Notes under the pieces: model-generated
Database searches by the model: none
The model's input: the letters and a program-made list of their open reading frames with translations, nothing else
What the model was told of the DNA's origin: nothing
Part shown: positions 15,034-22,332 of the stretch, one piece after another
Position numbering within the stretch: the first letter of the stretch is position 1
How the letters are laid out: every line of letters starts with the position of its first letter
Assembly (NCBI GenBank): GCA_964550665.1
Contig: CAZJZW010000011.1
Location: forward strand, 1 to 23,612
Length of the DNA stretch: 23,612 bases
Reading direction: 5' to 3'
Origin: JAUPTX01 sp964550665
GTDB taxonomy: Bacteria > Patescibacteriota > Minisyncoccia > Phycocordibacterales > CSBR16-119
Translations under genes and position numbers: made by a program

Positions 15034-15932
15034 TGAAAAATCTACTATTAATTTCTGTCTACCTACTCTTCATATTAATACCCTTCTATCCTATGTTTAT
15101 AGATGCAGGTCCTGTTTCTGTTACTGTAAGTGCCACAGTACCCTCTTCTGGTGGTGGTGGTGGTGGAGGTGGTGGTGGAGGAGGCTCATCTTCTTCGGAT
15201 GTAACCTCAGTTACATTTTCAGGAAGAGCCTATCCCTTAAGTAAGGTCTTTATTCTAAAAGATGGGCAAATAGCCGCATCGTCCATCGCTGGTCCAAATG
15301 CAGTTTTTCAAATATCTTTAAGTAATCTGTCGGAAGGTAATTATGTTTTTTCTGTCTACGGAGAAGATGATCAGGGAAGAAAATCCACGCTCTTCACTTT
15401 TCCTGTATTTGTCACTGACGGAGTCAATACAAAAGTAAGTGATATCTTCATAACTCCAACAATCGATGTTGATAAATCACAGGTGAAAAAGGGCGACAAC
15501 ATTGCTATATTCGGTAGAACTGCACCAAATTCTGATGTTGTGATCTCAGTAAATTCACCAATCGAATACTTTAGAAATACTACCTCTGATGGTTCTGGAG
15601 GATACCTTTTAAATTTTGATAGTTCTCCTCTTGATATGGGAAGTCATCACACAAAATCAAAAGCAGAGCTTGCGGGGCAGATTAGTCAATATGGAAAAGT
15701 CCTTGGATTTATGGTTGGTAATGAAAACATTCTTAATAATGGAGATAATTTTTTAAGAGGAGATTTAAATGATGATGGAAAGGTGAATTTGGTTGATTTT
15801 TCGATAGCCGCTTTCTGGTATAAAAAGACATTGACCGGAGATATTATTAATAAAGAAGTGGAACGGCTAAATGGAGATTCAAAAATTGATCTCATCGACT
15901 TTAGTATTATGGCTTATAACTGGACAGGTTAA
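15033..15932 (+). CDS. Secreted dockerin-domain protein
   Basis: The 299-residue protein has a signal peptide (about 1-25), a Gly12 tract (40-51) flanked by Ser, two Ig-like modules (about 58-130 and 135-205) and a C-terminal type I-like dockerin (about 240-299). The first calcium loop, DLNDDGKVNLVD, matches DxNxDGxxxxxD exactly. The second, RLNGDSKIDLID, keeps Asn, Asp and the last Asp but has Arg at position 1 and Ser at position 6. DFSI follows both loops, the usual twofold dockerin symmetry. The protein should dock onto cohesins, and two cohesin-like membrane proteins are encoded at 7985 and 15934, the second starting 2 nt after this stop. No enzyme domain is present, so it looks structural rather than cellulosomal. 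Confidence 0.88.
   Translation: MKNLLLISVYLLFILIPFYPMFIDAGPVSVTVSATVPSSGGGGGGGGGGGGSSSSDVTSVTFSGRAYPLSKVFILKDGQIAASSIAGPNAVFQISLSNLSEGNYVFSVYGEDDQGRKSTLFTFPVFVTDGVNTKVSDIFITPTIDVDKSQVKKGDNIAIFGRTAPNSDVVISVNSPIEYFRNTTSDGSGGYLLNFDSSPLDMGSHHTKSKAELAGQISQYGKVLGFMVGNENILNNGDNFLRGDLNDDGKVNLVDFSIAAFWYKKTLTGDIINKEVERLNGDSKIDLIDFSIMAYNWTG
15150..15185 (+). repeat. Poly-glycine codon tract (12 GGN codons)
   Basis: Twelve consecutive Gly codons, mostly GGT and GGA, form a near-perfect trinucleotide repeat after the signal peptide of the dockerin protein. Slippage here would change linker length in frame. Confidence 0.95.
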
Positions 15933-15933
15933 T

Positions 15934-16839
15934 ATGAAAAATAGATTTTTTATTACAATTTTTTTATTATTCTTTACGTATTTTTTTGTTCCTAATTTTT
16001 CCCACGCCTCAAATATTTTAATTGAAACAGAGTCTACAAATTACAGAATAGGAGATATTGTTCGATTTGATTTATATATAAACACATCAGGCTCACTTAT
16101 AAATACCATCGAAACACAGGTTAATTTTGACTCAAATGATTTAAAATTCTTTGATTTTGGTGATTCTGATTCAGTTATTAATTTTTGGATTGAAAAAAAG
16201 TCTTTACCAAATGTAATTAATTTGTCAGGTATCGTACCGGGAGGATTTGCTTCTGAAAAAGGTAATTTAATTTCTCTATACTTTGAAACTTTATCCGAAG
16301 GTAAAAAATATTTAACAGTCAAAGATTCCGTTGTTTTTCTAAATGATGGTGAGGGAACAGAAGAAAAAATACCGGACAGTTCTTTTACTATCCTTGTTTC
16401 AAATGAAGTAAATATAGATGTAAAGAAAGGAAAAAACTACATAAAGGATATTTATCCACCAGAAACTTTTACTCCAGAAATTTCTAGATCATCATCTCTG
16501 TTTGATAATAAATGGTTTTTAGTTTTTTCGACCAAAGATAAAGATTCTGGCGTTTCTCATTATCTAATAAAAGAGTCACGATATAAACCATTTTTATTCT
16601 TTAAAAAATGGGCGAATAGTGAAAGTCCTTATATATTAAAAGACCAATCAAAAAGTAGTTTTATTGCGATAAAAGCAGTTGATAAAGCGGGGAATGAAAG
16701 AATAGAAAAATTGTACCCAGAAAAATCAAGACCTTTGATTGAACAGATTTCAATTGGTATTGCTTTTGGGTTGATAGGACTTCTATTAATGTTTATATTG
16801 TACAAAATCCTGAAAAAAATATCCGAAATGGGCGATTAA
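15934..16839 (+). CDS. Cohesin-like membrane-anchored surface protein
   Basis: The 301-residue protein has a signal peptide (1-25, cleavage near SHA). A cohesin-like beta domain (about 27-150) carries ETQVNFDSNDLKFF, INLSGIVPGGF and a late NDGEGT, matching NDGIGT in the other cohesin gene. An Ig-like module follows (about 165-265; VDKAGNERIEKLYPE), then one transmembrane helix (about 273-292) and a short basic tail. The plan is the same as the 7985 gene but with a shorter stalk. It starts 2 nt after the dockerin stop, so receptor and ligand are likely made together. An upstream ATG at 15871 lies inside the dockerin gene and would spoil the signal peptide, so I reject it. Confidence 0.8.
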   Translation: MKNRFFITIFLLFFTYFFVPNFSHASNILIETESTNYRIGDIVRFDLYINTSGSLINTIETQVNFDSNDLKFFDFGDSDSVINFWIEKKSLPNVINLSGIVPGGFASEKGNLISLYFETLSEGKKYLTVKDSVVFLNDGEGTEEKIPDSSFTILVSNEVNIDVKKGKNYIKDIYPPETFTPEISRSSSLFDNKWFLVFSTKDKDSGVSHYLIKESRYKPFLFFKKWANSESPYILKDQSKSSFIAIKAVDKAGNERIEKLYPEKSRPLIEQISIGIAFGLIGLLLMFILYKILKKISEMGD

Positions 16840-16856
16840 ATGGTTTTATATATCAA

Positions 16857-17954
16857 ATGTTTAAATATAGAATAGAAAAAATAAAAATTTTATCACAGAA
16901 GTATAAAATTTATATTATGCCAGTTGTTTTGTTGGTAGGTTTTTTACTTGATTTTATAACCTTACGACGAGTTGATGGGGTTTTTGATAATATTCTTTTA
17001 ATTTCCCACCTTTTCTTATCTGGATTTGCCATCATGCTTTTATTTTCAAAAGATACTCGATTGGGAGAAAAGTTAAACATATCTAAACACGCCCAGAAAA
17101 TCGAGTATTTAATGTTATTTTCTTTTGGTGCACTATTTTCTGGTTCGATAATATTTTTTTCTAAAAGCGCCTCACTCTCTTCTTCCTGGCCATTTTTTCT
17201 GTTGCTTTTAATTTTGATGCTCGGAACAGAATTTCAGAAAAAATATTTCCAAAGACTTATTTTCCAAATTAACTTTTATTACATAGCCCTTTTTTCATAC
17301 CTTATTGTTTTAATCCCAGTTCTAAAACGAGACATGGGACCAGATATTTTCTTGGCTAGCGGTATAATAAGTATTATTCTTATCTTCGCATTTTTCTTAC
17401 TCCTTTCTGTGATTGATAGAAAAAAAATACAAACTTATATTAAGAAAATGGCGGTAGGAGTGCTTTCAATTTTTGTATTTTTTAATCTTCTTTATTTTTC
17501 AAATATCATTCCGCCGATTCCACTCTCATTAAAATTTACTGGGGTGTATCATTCTGTTTACCGTGTTTCTTCTGCAAATTATGTTGGACTGTATGAATCA
17601 CCATTACCTTTTTATTTTTGGAAAAAAAGAAGCTCAGTTATTCATCGTGATTCAAATGACTCTGTCTATGTTTTTAGTTCTGTTTTTGCTCCAACAAAAT
17701 TAGATACAAAAATTTATCATCAATGGCAGTATTTTGATAGGATTGAAAGTAAATGGGTAGATTCAAGCAAAATAGAATTAAATGTCTCTGGAGGCAGGGA
17801 AGAAGGCTTTCGGGGTTATTCTTTAAAGAGAAGTCTAGATAATGGTAAATGGCGAGTTTTAGTAGAAACAGAAAGAGGACAAAAACTAGGTCAGATTCGT
17901 TTTGAAATTGCGTCAAGAAATGGGGAAGTAACCTTAAAAGAAGAATTGCTTTAA
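16857..17954 (+). CDS. Polytopic membrane protein with C-terminal DUF2914 domain
   Basis: The 365-residue protein has about seven hydrophobic helices in residues 18-220, including MPVVLLVGFLLDFITL, FYYIALFSYLIVLIPVL and GIISIILIFAFFLLLSVI. A soluble C-terminal region (about 225-365) resembles DUF2914: VYVFSSVFAPTKLDTKIYHQW, a GGREEGFRGYSLKRSL stretch, then GKWRVLVETERGQKLGQIRFEI. DUF2914 is found on membrane and secreted proteins and its role is not established. It closes the surface operon 17 nt after the cohesin gene and is followed by a strong terminator. It may help insert or anchor the surface proteins, which is inferred from position alone. Confidence 0.82.
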   Translation: MFKYRIEKIKILSQKYKIYIMPVVLLVGFLLDFITLRRVDGVFDNILLISHLFLSGFAIMLLFSKDTRLGEKLNISKHAQKIEYLMLFSFGALFSGSIIFFSKSASLSSSWPFFLLLLILMLGTEFQKKYFQRLIFQINFYYIALFSYLIVLIPVLKRDMGPDIFLASGIISIILIFAFFLLLSVIDRKKIQTYIKKMAVGVLSIFVFFNLLYFSNIIPPIPLSLKFTGVYHSVYRVSSANYVGLYESPLPFYFWKKRSSVIHRDSNDSVYVFSSVFAPTKLDTKIYHQWQYFDRIESKWVDSSKIELNVSGGREEGFRGYSLKRSLDNGKWRVLVETERGQKLGQIRFEIASRNGEVTLKEELL

Positions 17955-17965
17955 GATATTTGAGC

Positions 17966-18001
17966 AAAAGAAAAGCCATACTTTCGTGTGGCTTTTCTTT
18001 T
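17966..18001. terminator. Bidirectional terminator between the surface operon and the cold-shock gene
   Basis: A 16-bp stem (17966-17981 with 17986-18001) with a TTTC loop. Its A-rich arm becomes a U-tract on the other strand, so it can end transcription from both sides. Confidence 0.9.
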
Positions 18002-18010
18002 CTAATTGAA

Positions 18011-18214
18011 TTAGATTCGGCTTACGTTAACGGCGTTAGGACCTTTTGGACCTTGTTCCATTTCGAATTGAACCTTATCTCCTTCTCGTAGACTGTTGAA
18101 ATCTACATCTACCAAACTAGTTGCGTGGAAGAATAGATCCTTTTCTGATGCTTGATCTGGTTTAATAAAACCAAAACCTTTATCAGTAACTCTTGCGATT
18201 GTACCTGTTTGCAT
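18011..18214 (-). CDS. Cold-shock domain protein (CspA family)
   Basis: A 67-residue single cold-shock domain, the standard length. RNP1 is KGFGFI and RNP2 is DLFFH; the start MQTGTIARVTDKGFGFIKP and end GPNAVNVSRI are typical. Such proteins bind single-stranded RNA and DNA and act as RNA chaperones. The gene has a good promoter (18309-18337) and a leader of about 90 nt with interleaved inverted repeats, which suggests control at the RNA level as in E. coli cspA. There is no Shine-Dalgarno before ATG 18214. It ends at a terminator shared with the convergent surface operon. Confidence 0.97.
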   Translation of the reverse strand: MQTGTIARVTDKGFGFIKPDQASEKDLFFHATSLVDVDFNSLREGDKVQFEMEQGPKGPNAVNVSRI

Positions 18215-18304
18215 GTTCTATAAGAGAAACTACTTCTAAAATATCAAACCGATGGCTGTAGTTTTAAACCCGACTTCGTTTCTCTTACAGGTCAAATTTG
18301 ATAT
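18215..18304 (-). promoter_or_regulatory. Structured 5' leader of the cold-shock gene, possible pseudoknot
   Basis: Two perfect inverted repeats interleave. TAAGAGAAAC (18221-18230) pairs with GTTTCTCTTA (18278-18287), and ATATCAAA (18241-18248) pairs with TTTGATAT (18297-18304). In the minus-strand mRNA the order is B', A', B, A, so both stems together form an H-type pseudoknot. Stem A ends 6 nt before the AUG. The B' arm lies at the predicted 5' end, so start-site choice would affect it. Function is inferred. Confidence 0.6.
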
Positions 18305-18308
18305 CTAC

Positions 18309-18337
18309 ATTAAAGCACCCCTGTCAAATAAAGTCAA
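18309..18337 (-). promoter_or_regulatory. Sigma70-type promoter of the cold-shock gene
   Basis: The minus strand reads TTGACT (18337-18332), 17-nt spacer ending TGC, TTTAAT (18314-18309). The -35 lies directly next to the uppP stop codon. The start is predicted near 18302. Confidence 0.72.
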
Positions 18338-19114
18338 TCAAATTAAAAATAGGATTATTAACACCCCGGCCAATATCCTATAAATACCAAAAATAATGAA
18401 AGAATTACTTTGAACAAAACGAACCAAGAACTTTATGGTCAGATAAGCAAATATAAAAGAAAATATAAAACCAAGTGAAAGATTTAGTAAATCTTTGGAG
18501 TTAAAGACTATCTCTGACTTAAGAAGGTCGTATCCAGTGGCTGCAGCGATAGTCGGTACGGCCAAAATAAATGAAAATTCAACAATATTTTTCCGTGAAA
18601 TTCCAAGACCGATTCCGCCGATTATTGTAGCTCCAGATCTGGATACTCCTGGGATAACCGCTAATGCTTGGATAAGTCCAATGAAAAAACTTTTTGTGTA
18701 AGTTATATCTTCAAGTTTTTGATCATTTCCTTTTTCTAATTTTTTCTTCTGAAATACCTCAAAAATGATAATAATTATTCCACCGACAATAAGAGCAAAT
18801 GAAATCGTTTTTAAATTTTCAAATAGAAAATCTTTAATAAAACTAAAAAGTAAAAACCCTATAACAGCCGTTGGAATAAAAGCCGTTAGAATTTTTTTTA
18901 TTAAATTAATATTTCCAAACACTCTTTTGGAGTATAAGAGAATTACTGCCAATATTGCTCCGAGCTGGATAGCAACTACAAATGTTTTAAAAAACTCCGT
19001 CTGTGGAATTTCTAAGAGTTTTCCAGATATCAGAAGATGAGCTGTTGAAGAGATGGGTAAAAATTCTGTAATACCTTCAACAATTCCTAAAATAAGCGTA
19101 TCTATAAAATGCAT
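18338..19114 (-). CDS. uppP: Undecaprenyl-diphosphatase
   Basis: UppP (BacA) dephosphorylates undecaprenyl diphosphate at the outer face of the membrane, recycling the lipid carrier for peptidoglycan and other wall polymers. The 258 residues are close to the family length. Motif 1 is VEGITEFLPISSTAHL (Glu13, Glu17, His26) and motif 2 is IPGVSRSGATI. The rest is about eight hydrophobic helices. The promoter at 19142-19150 gives a leader of about 21 nt. It diverges from the FMN reductase gene at 19190 across 75 nt. The stop is TGA, which supports standard decoding. Confidence 0.97.
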   Translation of the reverse strand: MHFIDTLILGIVEGITEFLPISSTAHLLISGKLLEIPQTEFFKTFVVAIQLGAILAVILLYSKRVFGNINLIKKILTAFIPTAVIGFLLFSFIKDFLFENLKTISFALIVGGIIIIIFEVFQKKKLEKGNDQKLEDITYTKSFFIGLIQALAVIPGVSRSGATIIGGIGLGISRKNIVEFSFILAVPTIAAATGYDLLKSEIVFNSKDLLNLSLGFIFSFIFAYLTIKFLVRFVQSNSFIIFGIYRILAGVLIILFLI

Positions 19115-19141
19115 ATACTCATCTTTGACTAATAATTTAAT

Positions 19142-19150
19142 AGTATAACA
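19142..19150 (-). promoter_or_regulatory. Extended -10 promoter of uppP
   Basis: The minus strand reads TGTTATACT (19150-19142), with TTTATA 17 nt upstream as a weak -35. The start is predicted near 19135. Confidence 0.55.
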
Positions 19151-19173
19151 GATTATGAACCGTGTATAAAAAT

Positions 19174-19182
19174 TGGTATAAT
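19174..19182 (+). promoter_or_regulatory. Extended -10 promoter of the 19190 gene
   Basis: TGGTATAAT (19174-19182) has a perfect -10 hexamer. The predicted start at 19189 is one base before ATG 19190, so the mRNA should be leaderless. Confidence 0.6.
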
Positions 19183-19189
19183 CGAGATT

Positions 19190-19828
19190 ATGAAAGTAAT
19201 TGCTTTATCGTGTTCGCCTTCTCGAGGTAGGAATTCTGACCATATGTTGGGTAGTTTTATCGAAGGAATGAAAGAGGTTTCTACTATTGAAGTTGAGAAA
19301 ATCTATTTAGAAGATATTGAAATTGATAACTACAATTTTGAAAATAGTGTAGGCACGATGGATCATGAGACTAAATTTAAAGAGCTTACCGATAAGATAA
19401 AGAATGAAATAACCGGACTTGTTATTGCTACTCCGACATATAACTTTTCTGTCCCTGCTCACTTAAAAAACTTTATCGACAGACTTCGTTTTATTGCTCT
19501 CGACATGAACCAAAAAAATAGCATCGGTCAGCCGGTAGGGAAGCTTCGTCATATAAAAACATATTTTCTAGTTTCTGGAGGAACGCCTGCATGGGCTGAA
19601 AAGATTTTATTTTTTACATTCCCTTCGTTTTGGCTTCGAGGAGTATTCTTGTACTTTGGTGCACACGTGATGGGAGCTTTTTATTCTGGAGACGTCAGAA
19701 CTTTTCAAAATAAAGAAATTTTAAATAAATGTAGAAGAAAAGGAAAGATATATGCTGAAAAACTTGTAAGAGGTTCTCGTCAGGGAATTCTGGAGCATAT
19801 ATTCTGGCGACCACCACAAAGTAAATAA
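19190..19828 (+). CDS. NAD(P)H-dependent FMN reductase-family protein
   Basis: A 212-residue flavodoxin-fold protein. The N-terminal strand-loop MKVIALSCSPSRGRNSD is the FMN phosphate-binding loop, and ATPTYNFSVPAHLKNFIDRL is the second flavin-contact motif of the NADPH-dependent FMN reductase family. Residues 140-165 are unusually hydrophobic and aromatic (KILFFTFPSFWLRGVFLYFGAH), which may contact the membrane or a partner. It likely reduces flavin or quinone-type substrates; the substrate is not visible from sequence. It is probably leaderless. A second family member is at 21326, on the other side of pyk. Confidence 0.85.
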   Translation: MKVIALSCSPSRGRNSDHMLGSFIEGMKEVSTIEVEKIYLEDIEIDNYNFENSVGTMDHETKFKELTDKIKNEITGLVIATPTYNFSVPAHLKNFIDRLRFIALDMNQKNSIGQPVGKLRHIKTYFLVSGGTPAWAEKILFFTFPSFWLRGVFLYFGAHVMGAFYSGDVRTFQNKEILNKCRRKGKIYAEKLVRGSRQGILEHIFWRPPQSK

Positions 19829-19855
19829 TAAAAAAGTATACACTTTCGCGTTTTG

Positions 19856-19864
19856 TGATATACT
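19856..19864 (+). promoter_or_regulatory. Extended -10 promoter of pyk
   Basis: TGATATACT (19856-19864). The start is predicted near 19871, two bases before ATG 19873. No clear -35. Confidence 0.55.
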
Positions 19865-19872
19865 CTCGCATT

Positions 19873-21288
19873 ATGAATACAAGAACAAAGTACACAAAAA
19901 TTATTGCTACCCTAGGTCCTGCCTCTGCAAAAGAAGATGTTTTAAAGAACATGTTTCTTTCAGGCCTTAATGTAATCCGTATGAATTTCAGTCATGGGGA
20001 TCAAGAAACTCACCAGAAAAACTTAAACCTTGTTAAAAAGGTGGCCAAGAGTGTCGGCGTTAGAATTGCAATCTTGCAAGATTTATCAGGACCAAAAATC
20101 CGCATAGGAGATTTTAAAAATGGAGGTATTATTCTTAAAAATGGGCAAGAATTTACTCTCACGACAAAAAAGATTTTAGGTGATGAAAAAATTGTTTATA
20201 TAAATTATGAAAAACTCCCACAAGAGGTAAAAGTTGGATCTTCCATTATGATTTTTGATGGAAAGATTCAGCTTAAGGTTAAAAAGATAAAAGGAGATGA
20301 GATAATATGTGTTGTTGTCGAAGGAGGCGAGATTTCTAACAGAAAAGGCGTGAATGTTCCGGGCGCAAATCTATCGATTAAATCTCTTACTGAAAAAGAT
20401 AAAAAAGATATTGAGTTTGGAATTAAAAATAAAGTAGAATTCATTGCTTTTTCTTTTGTAAGAAATGAAAAAGATGTTTTAGAACTTCGTGCTATTTTAG
20501 AAAAGGCAAAATCAAAGAGTTTAATTATCTCAAAAATAGAAACAACAGAAGCTGTAATAAATTTTGATGCTATTTTAGAAAAAACTGACGGTGTGATGGT
20601 TGCCAGAGGGGATTTGGCGGTTGAAATCGGAGCTGAAAATGTTCCGGTCTTACAAAAAGAAATAATTTCAAAATGTAATAAGGCTGGTAAGCCAGTAATC
20701 ACTGCAACTCAGATGCTTGATTCTATGGAACACTCTCCTGTACCAACTCGCGCGGAAGTCTCGGACGTTGCTAACGCTATTTTTGATGGAACTGATGCAA
20801 TAATGCTTTCGGGTGAGACAGCAACAGGAAAATATCCACTTGAATCTATTGAGGTGATGAGTCGAGTCTCGCAGGCTACTGAAAATGTTTTACCAAAAAG
20901 AAAATTCATCGATATTGAAGGAAGTAATGATGTCATTAACGCCGTAACATTATCTGTAGTAAGAGTTGCCGAGGACGTGAATGCTAAAGCGATAATTGCT
21001 CTTACGGAGTCAGGCCTTACCGCTAAAATGATAAATCGTTTTCGGTCGCCATTTCCGATTTTCAGTATAAGCCCAAATGAATTGGCGTGTAATCAACTGA
21101 TGCTCTCTTACGGCGTTTTCCCAGTGAAAATGATTTGTTCTAAAAACGTTGATACATTTACGAAACAAATAAATAAATTTGTACTAGATAATAATATTGC
21201 TAAAAAGGGAGACAAAATAGTTCTCTCGGCCGGTATGCCGTTTGGTAAAGTCGGAAGTACGAATACACTCTTTGTTTTAAAAATTTAA
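19873..21288 (+). CDS. pyk: Pyruvate kinase
   Basis: Pyruvate kinase converts phosphoenolpyruvate and ADP to pyruvate and ATP at the end of glycolysis. The 471 residues match the E. coli type I length. Motifs seen: VIRMNFSHGD, LQDLSGPKIRIG (start of the B domain), SKIETTEA with catalytic Lys221 and metal ligand Glu223, VMVARGDLAVEIG, ATQMLDSM and PTRAEVSDVANAIFDGTDA followed by MLSGETATGKYP. A regulatory C-terminal domain is present (about 345-471). A start 6 codons upstream (19855) would lie before the predicted transcription start, so ATG 19873 is preferred. The gene ends in a terminator shared with a convergent reductase gene. Confidence 0.97.
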   Translation: MNTRTKYTKIIATLGPASAKEDVLKNMFLSGLNVIRMNFSHGDQETHQKNLNLVKKVAKSVGVRIAILQDLSGPKIRIGDFKNGGIILKNGQEFTLTTKKILGDEKIVYINYEKLPQEVKVGSSIMIFDGKIQLKVKKIKGDEIICVVVEGGEISNRKGVNVPGANLSIKSLTEKDKKDIEFGIKNKVEFIAFSFVRNEKDVLELRAILEKAKSKSLIISKIETTEAVINFDAILEKTDGVMVARGDLAVEIGAENVPVLQKEIISKCNKAGKPVITATQMLDSMEHSPVPTRAEVSDVANAIFDGTDAIMLSGETATGKYPLESIEVMSRVSQATENVLPKRKFIDIEGSNDVINAVTLSVVRVAEDVNAKAIIALTESGLTAKMINRFRSPFPIFSISPNELACNQLMLSYGVFPVKMICSKNVDTFTKQINKFVLDNNIAKKGDKIVLSAGMPFGKVGSTNTLFVLKI

Positions 21289-21330
21289 TAATAAAAAACC
21301 CTTACTTTTCAGTAAGGGTTTTTTATTATT
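21287..21330. terminator. Bidirectional terminator between pyk and the 21326 gene
   Basis: A perfect 20-bp stem (21287-21306 with 21311-21330) with a TTTC loop and A6/T6 runs. It overlaps the stop codons of both convergent genes. Confidence 0.95.
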
Positions 21331-21913
21331 TGTTTCGAGCTGTTTTTAGAGCGTCTGCCCACCAAATAAGTTGTTCTAAGAGGTTCTGCATAGGCTTCTC
21401 GTATTCATCGAGGGCGCCAGATTTTAAATTTCCACTTTCATCTACTAAATTCCATGGAGACATAATATGTACTCCATTTCTGATTGGTGCCATCTGAAGC
21501 TCTACGGCAACTCCTCGAAGTTGTTCGATAGCACGTGCTCCGCCCGCACTTCCATAAGAAACGAATCCAATCGGTTTTTTGTTCCATTCAATGTAAACAG
21601 AGTCGAGAGCATTTTTAATTACAGAAGAATATCCGTGATTGTATTCTGGACTTACTACAACAAAAGCGTCCGACTCACGGATTATATTTCCAAATGCATT
21701 TATTTTTTCATTCCCGTAATCTTGGTTCGTAATATAAGCGGGTGAGATCGCTGACTGGAAATTTGGAAGACTAAATTCTTTCAGGTCAATAAATTCTATT
21801 TCAACCCCGTCTAATTTTTTCGCCATCTCCAATATCATCTTCGCCGGTTTATCTCCAAAACGACCCATCCGAACACTCCCCAAAATTATTGTAATCTTTA
21901 GATTTTTATTCAT
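21326..21913 (-). CDS. NADPH-dependent FMN reductase family protein
   Basis: A 195-residue flavodoxin-fold reductase. The phosphate-binding loop is ILGSVRMGRFGDKPA, followed by VVSPEYNHGYSSVIKNALD and VSYGSAGGARAIEQLR, all standard for the FMN_red family. It likely reduces FMN, quinones or azo-type compounds with NAD(P)H; the true substrate cannot be read from sequence. It has an extended -10 promoter with a leader of about 26 nt. It is closer to the canonical family than the 19190 protein. Confidence 0.93.
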   Translation of the reverse strand: MNKNLKITIILGSVRMGRFGDKPAKMILEMAKKLDGVEIEFIDLKEFSLPNFQSAISPAYITNQDYGNEKINAFGNIIRESDAFVVVSPEYNHGYSSVIKNALDSVYIEWNKKPIGFVSYGSAGGARAIEQLRGVAVELQMAPIRNGVHIMSPWNLVDESGNLKSGALDEYEKPMQNLLEQLIWWADALKTARNK

Positions 21914-21945
21914 ATAGCTGTTATTTATTAGTAGTAAGGACTCAT

Positions 21946-21954
21946 AGTATAGCA
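21946..21954 (-). promoter_or_regulatory. Extended -10 promoter of the 21326 gene
   Basis: The minus strand reads TGCTATACT (21954-21946). The start is predicted near 21939, 26 nt before ATG 21913. Confidence 0.55.
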
Positions 21955-21999
21955 GATGTAGGAGTTTCTGACCTGATATCTTTTTATTTATATGAGGTA

Positions 22000-22035
22000 T
22001 ATAATATATATAACTATTCGCGAATACTTCACGAA
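22000..22035 (+). promoter_or_regulatory. -10 box with operator-like TTCRCGAA repeats
   Basis: TATAAT (22000-22005) predicts a start near 22012. Just after it lies a perfect 12-bp palindrome, TATTCGCGAATA (22015-22026), containing TTCGCGAA (22017-22024). TTCACGAA follows at 22028-22035. The two 8-mers are 11 bp apart, one helical turn. This looks like a tandem repressor site for the small gene at 22079. A closer TATATT (22064-22069) could start a near-leaderless mRNA instead. Confidence 0.4.
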
Positions 22036-22078
22036 ATAGGGAAAATTATCAGATAAAATATTTTATATTTTCATTTCT

Positions 22079-22324
22079 ATGAACACAAAAACTTCTTTGA
22101 TTATCCTCGGTGTTGCTGTTGCTATTATCGCTATTATCGCGATCACTCAATCTAAAAAGGGTGATTCAGTAACAGAACCTAAAATCGATCCGGTAACAGG
22201 AGAGCCTATTCTTGGAACAGGTGGACCAGACGCTACAACTGATCAAGGCGCTGTGGTTCCAACAGATCCAAATGCTCCCAAAAATCCGACATTTCCAAAA
22301 ACAGGATTCAAGCCAGTGAAGTAA
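22079..22324 (+). CDS. Small single-pass membrane protein ending in FPKTG
   Basis: This 81-residue protein has one N-terminal transmembrane helix (about 5-23, LIILGVAVAIIAIIAI) followed by SKK, then a Pro/Asp/Thr-rich extended region with no fold visible. The last residues are NPTFPKTGFKPVK. FPKTG resembles the LPxTG sortase signal, but no hydrophobic helix follows it, and a sortase gene is the next, convergent neighbour. A TM-tether or lipoprotein-like spacer is the conservative reading; a sortase partner is a guess. It has its own promoter region with operator-like repeats and shares a terminator with the sortase gene. Confidence 0.75.
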   Translation: MNTKTSLIILGVAVAIIAIIAITQSKKGDSVTEPKIDPVTGEPILGTGGPDATTDQGAVVPTDPNAPKNPTFPKTGFKPVK

Positions 22325-22332
22325 TCTAAAAC

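Noticed and set aside
20268..20702. 144-codon open frame antisense to pyk
   Set aside because: Entirely inside a clear pyruvate kinase gene; low-complexity hydrophobic translation.
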